A DNA stretch of 64,000 nt from Ignavibacteriales bacterium (GTDB taxonomy: Bacteria; Bacteroidota; Ignavibacteria; Ignavibacteriales; Melioribacteraceae): contig JACOUS010000025.1 in NCBI GenBank assembly GCA_016177735.1, positions 1 to 64,000 of the forward strand. The letters run 5' to 3'. Position numbers and translations under genes: made by a program. Positions within the stretch are counted from its first letter, which is position 1, and each line of letters opens with the position of its first letter. This document shows, one piece after another, positions 55,269 through 64,000 of the stretch. Below the pieces are notes generated by a model, which did not search any database, had not been told where the DNA came from, and saw only the letters and a program-made list of their open reading frames with translations.

Positions 55269-56720
55269 TTACAAGAAGAAAAGCCACATAAAAAATGTGA
55301 CAACCACTATGCCGATGAAATTTATTGCCAGTCCCGTTTTTGCCATATCAATTACACGAAGACGTTCGCTGCTAAAAACAATTGCATTCGGCGGTGTTGC
55401 AACCGGAAGCATAAATGCAAACGATGCTGAGATTGCTGCCGGTATCATCACTAACAACGGATCGATTTGCAGATTCACAGATAACGACGCTAGTATCGGC
55501 AAAAGAATCTGTGCCGTCGCAGTGTTCGAAGTCAATTCTGTTAGAAATGTAAGCACAAAACAAACCGAAGCAACAATAAAAATTATATTCACACCTCTCA
55601 AAGATTCAAATTGTTTCCCGATCAATTCCGAGAGACCGCTTGAAACAAATCCCTCAGCCAAAGCAAATCCACCGCCAAAGAGCAAAATAATTTCCCACGG
55701 AATTTTTCTGATTGCCGTGTGATCGAGTATGTAACCGCTCGTTTTATCTTTTGACGGTATTACAAACAACAAGAAAGACATCGTCATTGCAACAGTGCCG
55801 TCATCAATATAATCCTTTAGCGGAAAGATTGAAGACCAGCCCGGTATTTTGAGAATGCCTAGATCGAGTTCAACGCGGAATATCCATAGAAAGGATGTTG
55901 CGATAAAAATCATTGCAACCGCCTTCTCTTCAAAAGTCATCTTGCCGAGTTTCGCCTTTTCGGCATTGATAATTTCTTTATCTACAAAAAAATCTTTGTC
56001 GGAGCGGTAAAAAATTTTAGTTAACAGAAACCAAACGAATATTAACATGGCAATCGAAATCGGAACGGCAAATTTCATCCACTCACCAAAAAGAATTTCC
56101 GGTCGTTCCGGAAAATTGATTTTATAAATTCTCTGAAACACAAGATTTGGTGGTGTTCCAATTAACGTTGCTACACCACCGATTGAACATGCGTAAGCAA
56201 TACCAAGCATCAAAGCAATTGAAAATCGTTTTGTGTTCTCTTTTCCAATTTCATTTTCAAGTTTCGAAATAATTGCCAAGCCAATCGGCAGAATCATTAC
56301 AGCAGTCGCTGTGTTTGATATCCACATCGATATAAATGCGGCAGCAATCATAAATCCCAAAATAATTTTGGAAGGTTTACTGCCGACAAAGCCGATAACA
56401 TTTAGCGCGATCCGTTTGTGCAGATTCCACTTTTCCATTGCAATTGCAATTATGAATCCGCCCATAAAAAGAAAAATTGTAGAATTGATGTACGCTTCGG
56501 AAGTTGTTTTTGCTGTAAGTGCACCGCTCAACGGAAATAAAACAAGCGGAATGATTGACGTAACTGAAAGTGGAATAGCTTCGGTAATCCACCAGATCGA
56601 CATAAGAATTGCGACAGCGGCAATCTTTTCAGCATTCAGGTATTCGGGACCAAAATCAGCAATCATCGTAAATAAAATTGCTGCCGCAACTCCAAGTGCT
56701 AATGAGATTTTTTGTTTCAA
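55269..56720 (-). CDS. DASS/SLC13 family sodium-coupled anion transporter
   Basis: The 483-aa polytopic protein has both DASS hairpin signatures, SNTATAVMILP (about 134-144) and SNTATAQILLP (about 396-406), the sodium and carboxylate sites of the family. Further motifs are WWITEAIPLSVTSIIPLVLFPLSG and GGVATLIGTPPNLVFQ. The likely substrates are di- or tricarboxylates such as succinate or citrate; sulfate is less likely. It is 10 bases after bshB1 on the same strand, so the two are probably co-transcribed without an obvious metabolic link. The RAYT right repeat lies just beyond its stop. Confidence 0.93.
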   Translation of the reverse strand: MKQKISLALGVAAAILFTMIADFGPEYLNAEKIAAVAILMSIWWITEAIPLSVTSIIPLVLFPLSGALTAKTTSEAYINSTIFLFMGGFIIAIAMEKWNLHKRIALNVIGFVGSKPSKIILGFMIAAAFISMWISNTATAVMILPIGLAIISKLENEIGKENTKRFSIALMLGIAYACSIGGVATLIGTPPNLVFQRIYKINFPERPEILFGEWMKFAVPISIAMLIFVWFLLTKIFYRSDKDFFVDKEIINAEKAKLGKMTFEEKAVAMIFIATSFLWIFRVELDLGILKIPGWSSIFPLKDYIDDGTVAMTMSFLLFVIPSKDKTSGYILDHTAIRKIPWEIILLFGGGFALAEGFVSSGLSELIGKQFESLRGVNIIFIVASVCFVLTFLTELTSNTATAQILLPILASLSVNLQIDPLLVMIPAAISASFAFMLPVATPPNAIVFSSERLRVIDMAKTGLAINFIGIVVVTFFMWLFFL

Positions 56721-56730
56721 TAGGATTTCT

Positions 56731-57447
56731 TTATTTAATAAAAGAAACTATATCCAACTCAATTTCTTCTTCGCTGAAGAACGGCTCACCGTAATCTTTC
56801 CCGATTTTAAATCCGAAAACTTGTGCACGTGCTTCGAGGTATTTCAAAAAAATCGGTTTGCTGATAAATGTTTCCGGCTCGGTGTTTTCCGGATTGTGGA
56901 ATTGTGTTTCGTAAGCACGGACTGCTTTCATCTTTGTTTCAAATGTCTCGCTGATATCAACAACGAACGATGGTTTGAATTCGTAAGTCTGCATGTAATA
57001 AAATAATTTTTGCGGACGGTACGGAATCTGAATTTTATTATTCTCTTCCGTAACAATTTTGGGAAGACCCGAAAAGAACATCGCTTCTTTGACCAATTGA
57101 CTCGCACCGATATGATCGGGATGACGGTCGTTAAAGTACGGTGCAAAAATTATTTTGGGCTGATATTTCCTGATACATAAAATTATTTTTTTTAGATAAT
57201 CTTCATTGAATTTTATACTGCCGTCACGCAAACCGAGATTTTCGCGGTGATGAACTTTCAATATTGCCGAAGCTTTATTTGCTTCATCTCTTCTCGTTTC
57301 GGCTGAGCCGCGAGTCCCCAATTCTCCTTTCGTTAAATCTATGATTCCTACTTTAAAACCGTTGTTGGAAAGTTTTGCAATGGTACCGCCCATCGAAAGT
57401 TCAGCGTCATCGGGATGAGCGGCAAAGACAAGAACATCGAGATTCAT
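56731..57447 (-). CDS. bshB1: bacillithiol biosynthesis deacetylase BshB1
   Basis: The zinc-dependent PIG-L-type enzyme removes acetate from GlcNAc-malate in bacillithiol synthesis. The 238-aa product shows VFAAHPDDAELSMGGTIAKL (about 7-26), DLTKGELGTRGSAETRRDEA, and the BshB1 block NLGLRDGSIKFNE. FAPYFNDRHPDHIGASQLVKEA (about 107-128) supplies zinc ligands. It implies that this organism uses bacillithiol, as known for Bacteroidetes/Chlorobi relatives. AGAGGG precedes the ATG. Confidence 0.95.
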   Translation of the reverse strand: MNLDVLVFAAHPDDAELSMGGTIAKLSNNGFKVGIIDLTKGELGTRGSAETRRDEANKASAILKVHHRENLGLRDGSIKFNEDYLKKIILCIRKYQPKIIFAPYFNDRHPDHIGASQLVKEAMFFSGLPKIVTEENNKIQIPYRPQKLFYYMQTYEFKPSFVVDISETFETKMKAVRAYETQFHNPENTEPETFISKPIFLKYLEARAQVFGFKIGKDYGEPFFSEEEIELDIVSFIK

Positions 57448-57619
57448 TCAACCCTCTGTAATTTTGATTTAGGATTACATCACAATATGTCTAATAATTT
57501 TCAGAAAGTAAAATGTACTCACTTTCAAAAAAGATTATTGTCCTAAACTTTTTCTGCATGAATAAAAAATTTCAAGGCAGTTTCTTTTTAACAACTTAAT
57601 TAAAACAAATCGGAAAAGT

Positions 57620-57649
57620 TTGGGACAGATACGAAAAAATAATTTATAT
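57620..57649 (+). promoter_or_regulatory. possible promoter of gatB
   Basis: TTGGGA (57620-57625) and TTTATA/TTATAT (57643-57649) are spaced 17-18 bases, with a predicted start near 57655 and a leader of about 20 bases. No strong ribosome site precedes the ATG at 57676. Confidence 0.4.
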
Positions 57650-57675
57650 TCGCAAAACTCATTTACAGAAATGTT

Positions 57676-59121
57676 ATGGATACGAAATACGAAGCAGTGA
57701 TAGGACTTGAAGTCCACGCACAATTATCAACCGATACAAAAATATTCTGCGGTTGTTCAACAAAATTCGGGGCGCCGCCGAATACAAATGTATGCCCGGT
57801 CTGTCTCGGTCATCCGGGAGTACTGCCGGTACTGAATAAAAAAGTTGTTGAATACACCGTGTTGATGGGACTTGCAACAGACTGCACGATTAAAGAGAGA
57901 TCAATCTTTGCACGGAAAAATTATTTTTATCCCGATCTGCCGAAAGGTTATCAAACTTCGCAATATGAAGAACCGATCTGCGAACACGGAAAAGTTACAA
58001 TTGAATTTAAGGACGGCTCCAAAAAAGAGATCGGCGTAACAAGAATACACATGGAAGAAGATGCCGGCAAATCGATTCATGATTACGGAGATACGACATT
58101 GATTGATGCGAACCGCTGCGGCACTCCGCTGATGGAAATTGTCAGTGAACCGGATATGCGTTCGGCGGAAGAAGCATATCTCTACTTAACAAAGCTGAAA
58201 CAAATTTTAACATATCTCGAAATCTGCGACGGCAACATGGAAGAAGGTTCGCTCCGCTGTGATGCAAACGTTTCGATTCGTTTGAAAGGTGAAACGAAAC
58301 TCGGAACAAAAGCCGAAGTAAAAAACATGAACTCCTTCCGCAATGTTGAAAGAGCTATCACACGTGAGATTGAAAGACAAACTGAATTACTGGAAGACGG
58401 AAAACAAATTATTCAGCAGACACTGCTTTGGAATTCCGATTTGAATGATGTTTTCCCGATGCGAAGCAAAGAAGAAGCACACGATTACCGATATTTCCCC
58501 GATCCCGATTTGATGCCGGTTGTTGTTGATGTACAATGGAAAAACAAAATTGCCGGAAGTCTGCCGGAACTTCCCGTTGCACGAAGGGACAGATTCATTG
58601 CTGATTACAATCTACCTTTGTACGATGCTGAAGTTTTAACATCATCGAAAGAACTTGCAGATTATTACGAGAAAATTCTTTCGGTAACAAACGATTATAA
58701 ATCTGCAAGCAACTGGGTAATGACCGAAGTGCTCAAAGTGATGAACGATGAAAAAATTTCTATTACCGATTTCCCGGTTGCGCCTGAAAATCTCGGCAAA
58801 TTGATTAAGCTGATTAACGATAAAACTATCAGCGGAAAAATTGCGAAAGATATTTTCCCCGAAATGTTAAAAACAAATAAAGACCCGGATGAAATTGTAA
58901 AGGAGAAAAATCTTGTTCAGATAAGCGATACATCTGAAATTGAGAGCGCTGTTGAAAAAATTATTGCCGCTAACCAGAAAGATGTTCATGAATATTTATC
59001 CGGCAAAGAAAAAGTACTCGGGTTTTTAGTCGGACAAATAATGAAAGAAACTAAAGGGAAAGCCAATCCGCAGATTGTTAACGAACTGCTGAAAAAGAAA
59101 TTGAGCGAGCAAAAAAACTGA
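57676..59121 (+). CDS. gatB: aspartyl/glutamyl-tRNA amidotransferase subunit B
   Basis: Activates the carboxylate of misacylated Glu-tRNA-Gln/Asp-tRNA-Asn with ATP. The 481-aa protein has [13 protein letters not shown], and zinc-site cysteines in [20 protein letters not shown] (about 29-48). [25 protein letters not shown] and [19 protein letters not shown] follow, and the C-terminal YqeY-like helical domain ends the protein. gatC is far away on the other strand (32658-32948). Confidence 0.97.
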   Translation: MDTKYEAVIGLEVHAQLSTDTKIFCGCSTKFGAPPNTNVCPVCLGHPGVLPVLNKKVVEYTVLMGLATDCTIKERSIFARKNYFYPDLPKGYQTSQYEEPICEHGKVTIEFKDGSKKEIGVTRIHMEEDAGKSIHDYGDTTLIDANRCGTPLMEIVSEPDMRSAEEAYLYLTKLKQILTYLEICDGNMEEGSLRCDANVSIRLKGETKLGTKAEVKNMNSFRNVERAITREIERQTELLEDGKQIIQQTLLWNSDLNDVFPMRSKEEAHDYRYFPDPDLMPVVVDVQWKNKIAGSLPELPVARRDRFIADYNLPLYDAEVLTSSKELADYYEKILSVTNDYKSASNWVMTEVLKVMNDEKISITDFPVAPENLGKLIKLINDKTISGKIAKDIFPEMLKTNKDPDEIVKEKNLVQISDTSEIESAVEKIIAANQKDVHEYLSGKEKVLGFLVGQIMKETKGKANPQIVNELLKKKLSEQKN

Positions 59122-59209
59122 TTACTCAATTTTAAGAGCCGGTTTTATCCGCGCTAATCATCGGCATAGCGGGTTAAGCTGAGCCATCCGAGTTCTATCA
59201 GATCGTAGT

Positions 59210-60094
59210 TTACGTTCGGGAGTTGATAATCTCCCGAATCATTTCTCTCAAATTCTTCGGTACAACACCAAAAGATTTCAACTTCTCGTTGTTCAAAGAA
59301 ACATCTGCAACTTTGTAAACCAATCTGGCTTCTTCCATTGTAAGCGGAGTCAAAAGATTTTTGTCAAAGCCCGCTTCTTCACAAAGTATTTCACCGAGTT
59401 CATAACGGGAAACTCTTTCGCTGCCTGAAAAATTTATCACTTCATTCCGAATATCTTTCTCAATCAATTCGCCAATCATTCTTGCCGATTCGTGCAAAGC
59501 AAGGGGCGTTCTGAATTGATCGGTATATAATTTCACCGGCAATTTACTTTTCAAGTTGTTGTACATTTTTTGAAAATTGTTCGTCGTGTTGTTCAATCCC
59601 AAACCGATTTGTAGTGCAACGCGCAGCATTAAATAGTTATCAAAAGTTTCTTTGATTTTCACCTCTCCCATTAATTTAGTTTCGGCATAAAGAGAAACCG
59701 GGATAAGCTTTGCATCTTCTTTTAGCATCGAGCCGCGGTAACCGGCATAAACCAAATCAGTCGATGTGTAGATCATCTTCGCTTTGTACTTTTCACAAAG
59801 TTCCGCCAAATGTTGGGAAGCATTTACATTAATTTCATAAACTTTATCGGCGGGCAGTTCGTCCGCTCTTTCGGGATTTGAAACTGCGGCAGTGTGAATT
59901 ACAACATCCGGCTGAAAATCTTGAAATACTTTTTCGAGTTTTGGATAATCCGTAATTGAAAGTTTGATTGAATTGAAATCAGCACTGTTACCGGCATTTT
60001 TATTGTGTTGGGTGAGTATCTCAAATTTTTTACTCAGTTCAATATTCAAATATTGCCCGAGCATTCCGCTTCCGCCGGTGATAAAAATTTTCAT
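59210..60094 (-). CDS. RmlD-like NAD(P)-dependent sugar nucleotide reductase
   Basis: The 294-aa short-chain dehydrogenase of the extended type has Rossmann motif FITGGSGMLGQYL (about 4-16), VVIHTAAVSNPERAD, the active-site YTSTDLVYAGYRG and YAETK (Tyr and Lys of the catalytic pair). It resembles dTDP-4-dehydrorhamnose reductase but lacks other rml genes nearby, so the exact substrate is open. It is divergent from nfo, sharing the intergenic region with the GAACAAG repeat. Confidence 0.85.
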   Translation of the reverse strand: MKIFITGGSGMLGQYLNIELSKKFEILTQHNKNAGNSADFNSIKLSITDYPKLEKVFQDFQPDVVIHTAAVSNPERADELPADKVYEINVNASQHLAELCEKYKAKMIYTSTDLVYAGYRGSMLKEDAKLIPVSLYAETKLMGEVKIKETFDNYLMLRVALQIGLGLNNTTNNFQKMYNNLKSKLPVKLYTDQFRTPLALHESARMIGELIEKDIRNEVINFSGSERVSRYELGEILCEEAGFDKNLLTPLTMEEARLVYKVADVSLNNEKLKSFGVVPKNLREMIREIINSRT

Positions 60095-60164
60095 TTCGCT
60101 TCTATTATTGTTTGCAAATAATTTTTATTTTGTTTCCCATCTTACTCTTTGTTTTGATCATGCC

Positions 60165-60192
60165 CTTGTTCCGGAATAAAATTATGAACAAG
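60165..60192. repeat. short inverted repeat CTTGTTC/GAACAAG
   Basis: An exact 7-bp inverted pair (60165-60171, 60186-60192) with 14 bases between, followed by a near-copy (AAGAGCAAGAA). It lies between the divergent RmlD-like and nfo genes and is related in style to 35403-35448. It might be an operator or a degenerate repeat. Confidence 0.4.
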
Positions 60193-60250
60193 ATTAAGAG
60201 CAAGAATTTAGAATGCATACAGAAAAAAACTCTCGAAAGGAGTTGAATCA

Positions 60251-61105
60251 ATGAAACATTTAATTGGTGCACATACATTTGTTAACGGCGGCCCGGCTTC
60301 TGCAATTGATGCCGCAGAAAAACTCGGATTCACCGCAATTCAAATCTTCACAAAAAATAACAATCAATATTTTGCGCGCGATCTCACTGAAAAAGAGATT
60401 AACGATTTCCGCGACAAACTTAGCAAATCAAATATCAAATTTGTAGTCTCGCACGACTCATACTTGATAAATCTCTGCGCAAAAGATCCGCAAGGTTTGG
60501 AAAAGTCGCGAGCCGCATTCATTAAAGAACTAGAACGGTGCGAACAACTCGGCATTCCGCATCTCAATTTTCATCCGGGCGCACACACCGGGCAAGGAGA
60601 AGAAGAAGGAATTAAAATAATTGCAGAGTCGCTCAACTACGCTCACGAACAAACAAAAGGTTACAAAACCAAAAGTATGCTCGAAGCTACTGCCGGACAA
60701 GGTTCCGCACTCGGTTACCGGTTCGAACAATTAAGAAAAATTATTGATCTTGTTGATGAACCCGACCGCATGAGTGTCTGCATCGATACATGTCATATTT
60801 TTGCCGCCGGCTACAACATCCGCGACTCGAAAGAATATAAAAAAGTTATCAAGGAATTTGACGACATAATCGGCTTGGATCGTTTGCAGTGCATTCACAT
60901 GAACGACAGCAAAAAAGACCTCGGCTCGCGAGTTGACCGGCATGATCACATCGGTAAAGGTTTTATCGGGCTGGAAGGTTTTACAAATATTATGAACGAT
61001 AAAAAAATTGAAAGGGTACCGAAAGTTTTAGAAACTCCGAAAGAAAAAGATCAGCAAGAAGATGTTGAGAATATTAAAGTACTGCTGGGGCTGGTGAAGA
61101 AGTGA
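60251..61105 (+). CDS. nfo: endonuclease IV (AP endonuclease)
   Basis: Repairs abasic sites and 3' blocks with a tri-zinc site in a TIM barrel. The 284-aa protein has HTFVNGGPASAIDAAEKLG at the N-terminus, IPHLNFHPGAHTGQGEEEG (about 99-117), SVCIDTCHIFAAGYNIRD, CIHMNDSKKDLGSRVDRHDHIGKGFI and the final LETPKEKDQQED. AAAGGAG is well placed. It is convergent with the res gene, 2 bases apart. Confidence 0.96.
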   Translation: MKHLIGAHTFVNGGPASAIDAAEKLGFTAIQIFTKNNNQYFARDLTEKEINDFRDKLSKSNIKFVVSHDSYLINLCAKDPQGLEKSRAAFIKELERCEQLGIPHLNFHPGAHTGQGEEEGIKIIAESLNYAHEQTKGYKTKSMLEATAGQGSALGYRFEQLRKIIDLVDEPDRMSVCIDTCHIFAAGYNIRDSKEYKKVIKEFDDIIGLDRLQCIHMNDSKKDLGSRVDRHDHIGKGFIGLEGFTNIMNDKKIERVPKVLETPKEKDQQEDVENIKVLLGLVKK

Positions 61106-61107
61106 AC

Positions 61108-63732
61108 CTAATATTTTACTGGGTCTTGACTCAATGCCTTGTACAATGATTTCCAGTCTTTCCCTTTTAACATTTTGAAACGACACTTATCATTGCTTAC
61201 GCCTGCATAGAAATCACCGAGTTGTCTTTTCTCTTGGGAATCTGGGGTATCGTAAAGATTTTCCCCTTTGTATTCTATCAAAACAATTGTGCCGTCTTTC
61301 AACTTCACTATAAAATCGGGATAGAATTTATCTGTTGGAGTTTGAAGCCAGAATGAATGAAACTCTTGCCGTTCTAAATTTCTTATCCAATAATCTACAT
61401 TCGGGTGAACATCAATATTAAATGCGCATTCTGCTTCTTCATTATTCATATCACCAATACGTGGATAAAAATGATTTGAGAATTTGAAAGGACCGGTGTA
61501 ATCATTATTTGGGAAATAGGAATCGGAAAATTCAAAATCTAGTCCGACAGAAAATTTACTTAACTGTTCTTTGACAATTCCGGGTTGTGAAAACAGATAA
61601 GTTTGAAATCCATGTTTTTTACCCTCAGCAAAATGGAATTTTATTCTTGCGCGAAACGCATCTCTTAATCTGAAACGAATGAAAACCAATTGCTCAATTG
61701 AAAGATGGCGCGAGGTTATTAAATTTTCCAAACAGTTAGTTATAAAAACAATAATTTGAGAATAAGAAATGGATTGATGCCTACATTCCTTGACAAGCCA
61801 CTGAATTAAGCCGTCTTTATCCATAGTGCTGGATACGATTATACTGGTGAGTTCTTCTTGAATGGTTTGAGCATCGTAACTGTAAACATTTCCTTGAGAA
61901 TCTACATCTATCAAACCTTTTTGTCCGGCGTCAACTTTGATTGGTAATTCAGAATCTGAAATGTTGGAATCGCACTTAGCCAAGTTCCAATCCGGGAGAA
62001 GCAACACTTCATCATCAAAAGGTCTCCACTCGCCATCAAACTCAATTAGAAGCTGAGGAACGGAAAACTTTTTACCTTGTTTGAACGGTGATTGCACCGA
62101 GTGAGAATATGACTTTAGTTCTTGAAAAGTTTTTTCGATTACTTCTTTATCACTTTCAGATTTAGCATTTGATTTTATTTCTTCCTTTTCCGATTCGGTT
62201 ATTGTTTCTTTAAGAATTATTGTCTTTTCATTTTTATCGAAAACGATTTTATTTTTTAATTCAGAAGAAAGTTTTGAATCATCAAATGATGAAGACAATA
62301 GAATCTTTGCATTGCCAAACAAAGGAGCGAAGCTTAATTGCTTTTGGCTTATCTCTATCAATTCCGAAGCTTCAACAGAAGTAAATCCGGATTCTACAAG
62401 TGAGTCCTTTAGATTTTTTGCAGTGTTATAAAAACTATCTGAAGAAACAAAAGCATAAGCGCGGTTGAGTTCTTCTCTCTCTTTACGTTGGACTTTTGGC
62501 ATTCTTAAAACACGACCGAGCAACTGCTCAACATCTTTGCTTGAATTTACTTTTGCCACTGAACAAAAGATATAAGCAAAAGGACAATCCCAACCTTCTT
62601 TAAGTGCTTGCTTAGTTATTATGAAACGAATCGGCTCTGTTTTGGAAAGAAGATCCTTGTTTTCAATTCCTCTTTCAGTGCCAGTTGCAACGGCAACTTG
62701 TTCCGGTGGAATTTGCATAGTGTTAAGAAGAAACTTTTTGACTTCATCCACATTAATTGTGCTTTCTGCTTGTCTATCCGGCTGAGCTTGAATTAAAACT
62801 ATAGGACGAATGTATTCACCGGAATTCTTTTCTTCCTCTTTTGTAATCAGTTCTAATTCTTGTTGTTTCTTTATAGCGGAGGAAATAGTTTTTTGCCAAT
62901 CTGGAATTGCTAAAAGTTCGATCGGCATTTTGATCATGTCTTCATTTTTTAATTCGGCAGCAGAAACAGAATAAAGAACATTACTTCGATCACTTCCTTT
63001 TGTTTTTGGTGTTGCCGTGAATTCAACTATGCAAGAGGGATTTAATCTTTTAAGGACTTCAAATGTTAGTTCAGTTCTTGCGTTATGAGCTTCATCGATA
63101 ATAAATATTGGATGGTTCAGATAAACAACATTTGCAAAAGATGGAATAACAAGATTGGACTCTTTGAATTTTTCGAGTTTCTCTTTTTGTTCCGGTTTCA
63201 GGTTTTCGAAGTGAGAAGAAAGACTCCCGTTTTCTTCATAAACTTTTCTGCCTTCTGTTCTATCAACCCGCCATGATGCAAAAGTTGAAATGATAACCGT
63301 TGTGTTTGATTGAAGTGAACCTTTTGAAATGCTGCGGGCATCTTCCACCTTAAGAATCTCAACATTGCCGTTAAAATATTCATTCAATACTTGGCGGTAA
63401 GGATGATTATTATCTTGAAGACAGTTATAAGTCTGCTCTAAAATTGCGTTACTCGGTACAAGCCAAATTACAAGAGAAAAATCTCTTGCCAATAATTCTT
63501 TACTGGCGATAGGTATAGAATGAGAAGCTAAAATTGTTTTTCCACCACCGGTAGGTAAGCGCAAACACACATAAGGAATATTTGCAAAACCGGCATCGTT
63601 ATAAATACCTTCTTGCTTAAATTCTTCCAAAGTAGTTTCAGCGTAGGCGCGTTTAACATCTTTGTAAATTGCACAGCGGTGCAAATAATTTGATAAAACA
63701 TCGAGCGTTTTCTGTTGGTAGATTTTCAGCAT
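61108..63732 (-). CDS. type III restriction enzyme Res-like helicase-nuclease
   Basis: The 874-aa protein has an SF2 helicase core: LPTGGGKT (59-66), IIDEAHNARTE, VEFTATPKTKGS, ITKQALKEGWDCPFAYIF and QLLGRVLRMPKVQ. A C-terminal PD-(D/E)XK nuclease follows with Pro805-Asp806, Glu820 and Lys822 in FYPDFIV...VLIEYKGE. This layout is that of type III restriction subunits and related DEAD/DEAH restriction proteins. AGAGGG precedes the ATG. The modification subunit is not in the window; it would lie beyond 64000 on the same strand. A Mod-less defence helicase is the alternative. Confidence 0.9.
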   Translation of the reverse strand: MLKIYQQKTLDVLSNYLHRCAIYKDVKRAYAETTLEEFKQEGIYNDAGFANIPYVCLRLPTGGGKTILASHSIPIASKELLARDFSLVIWLVPSNAILEQTYNCLQDNNHPYRQVLNEYFNGNVEILKVEDARSISKGSLQSNTTVIISTFASWRVDRTEGRKVYEENGSLSSHFENLKPEQKEKLEKFKESNLVIPSFANVVYLNHPIFIIDEAHNARTELTFEVLKRLNPSCIVEFTATPKTKGSDRSNVLYSVSAAELKNEDMIKMPIELLAIPDWQKTISSAIKKQQELELITKEEEKNSGEYIRPIVLIQAQPDRQAESTINVDEVKKFLLNTMQIPPEQVAVATGTERGIENKDLLSKTEPIRFIITKQALKEGWDCPFAYIFCSVAKVNSSKDVEQLLGRVLRMPKVQRKEREELNRAYAFVSSDSFYNTAKNLKDSLVESGFTSVEASELIEISQKQLSFAPLFGNAKILLSSSFDDSKLSSELKNKIVFDKNEKTIILKETITESEKEEIKSNAKSESDKEVIEKTFQELKSYSHSVQSPFKQGKKFSVPQLLIEFDGEWRPFDDEVLLLPDWNLAKCDSNISDSELPIKVDAGQKGLIDVDSQGNVYSYDAQTIQEELTSIIVSSTMDKDGLIQWLVKECRHQSISYSQIIVFITNCLENLITSRHLSIEQLVFIRFRLRDAFRARIKFHFAEGKKHGFQTYLFSQPGIVKEQLSKFSVGLDFEFSDSYFPNNDYTGPFKFSNHFYPRIGDMNNEEAECAFNIDVHPNVDYWIRNLERQEFHSFWLQTPTDKFYPDFIVKLKDGTIVLIEYKGENLYDTPDSQEKRQLGDFYAGVSNDKCRFKMLKGKDWKSLYKALSQDPVKY

Positions 63733-63760
63733 ATAAATTTCTTCCCTCTGTAAATCCCTT

Positions 63761-64000
63761 TCATTTTTTCTTTTTATTTTTTGGTGAAGCAGAAAGAGAT
63801 TTTACTTCTTTTTCAAGTTCTTTAAGTTGTTTTATATCCGCATCAGCTTCAATTTGCTTATACTTTTCGAATTCCGTAGAAGCTATTTCTTCGGCTTTTT
63901 GCTTACTAATCTTACCCGGACTTTCGAGAATCTCACGTTCGTTAATAATTAAGATGTCGTTCAGTTTTTTAATCCAGTCTTTCATATACATAACTTTTCG
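63761..64000 (-). CDS. C-terminal part of a RhuM-family protein, cut by window end
   Basis: The frame is open to the last base of the window, so the methionine at 63991 is probably internal. The visible 79 residues (MKDWIKKLNDILIINEREIL, then GKISKQKAEEIASTEFEKYKQIE) match the C-terminal end of 'virulence RhuM' proteins. These have an N-terminal KilA-N/Fic-like part and are often found between hsd or mod and res genes. The lysine-rich ending KNKKKK is variable. It is 28 bases before the res start and likely in the same operon. Confidence 0.72.
   Translation of the reverse strand, partial: RKVMYMKDWIKKLNDILIINEREILESPGKISKQKAEEIASTEFEKYKQIEADADIKQLKELEKEVKSLSASPKNKKKK

Noticed and set aside
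56233-57006. 257-codon plus-strand frame
   Set aside because: It is antisense to the DASS transporter and bshB1 and is a low-complexity mirror of hydrophobic codons.

Overview
The window is a piece of a low-to-moderate GC chromosome from the Bacteroidota/Chlorobiota/Ignavibacteriota branch, most likely an Ignavibacteria-type free-living heterotroph. This is an inference from gene content, with no database search. Pointers are a complete Bat operon layout (moxR, DUF58, batA-E), a DUF3098 protein, BshB1 of bacillithiol synthesis, Kdo/LPS genes with an OstA-like protein, LytTR signalling, and microcompartment components. Canonical TTGACA/TATAAT-like promoters and frequent AGGAG ribosome sites are seen, rather than the TAnnTTTG promoters of typical Bacteroidetes.

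Layout. 1-4733: an rRNA operon read leftwards (promoter, boxA, 16S, tRNA-Ile, tRNA-Ala, boxA, 23S cut by the window start). 4.9-9.6 kb: a small unknown protein, a candidate small RNA, DUF3098, a BMC vertex protein, dprA, then rarA, an FtsB-like protein and ddl on the other strand. 9.9-15.1 kb: class II aldolase, Gfo/Idh/MocA oxidoreductase, metF and a penicillin-acylase-family hydrolase. 15.2-22.8 kb: rmuC, an MFS transporter, two LiaF-like membrane proteins with a LytS/LytTR pair, and a CoA-acylating-type aldehyde dehydrogenase with a microcompartment-targeting-like tail. 23-35 kb: an envelope block (lptB, ostA, lptC, kdsD, kdsC-like, kdsA, kdsB) mixed with ruvB, a B12-binding protein, gatC, a VWA lipoprotein and an M48 protease. 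35.4-44.1 kb: the Bat operon, in which batA carries an apparent frameshifting deletion. 44.2-51.1 kb: rlmI-like methyltransferase, an orphan gene between inverted repeats, a RecQ helicase, an OB-type lipoprotein, a Qnr/McbG-like pentapeptide protein with a GyrI-like partner, and sthA. 51.2-55.3 kb: an accessory patch with a DUF559 endonuclease bracketed by palindromic repeats and, after ettA and a DUF302 gene, a RAYT transposase bracketed by GTAG-type REP pairs. 55.3-64 kb: a DASS transporter, bshB1, gatB, an RmlD-like reductase, nfo, and the start of what looks like a type III restriction locus (res plus the end of a RhuM-family gene).

The most unusual material is in the non-coding and repeat layer. 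There are three structured repeat families. Two of them surround their own putative nuclease (DUF559, RAYT). The third has conserved inner hairpins inside an outer stem whose sequence changes while pairing is kept. Other items worth checking are the candidate small RNA with a C-rich loop, the batA lesion, an in-frame repeat-derived insertion in the rlmI-like gene, and microcompartment parts scattered among housekeeping genes.
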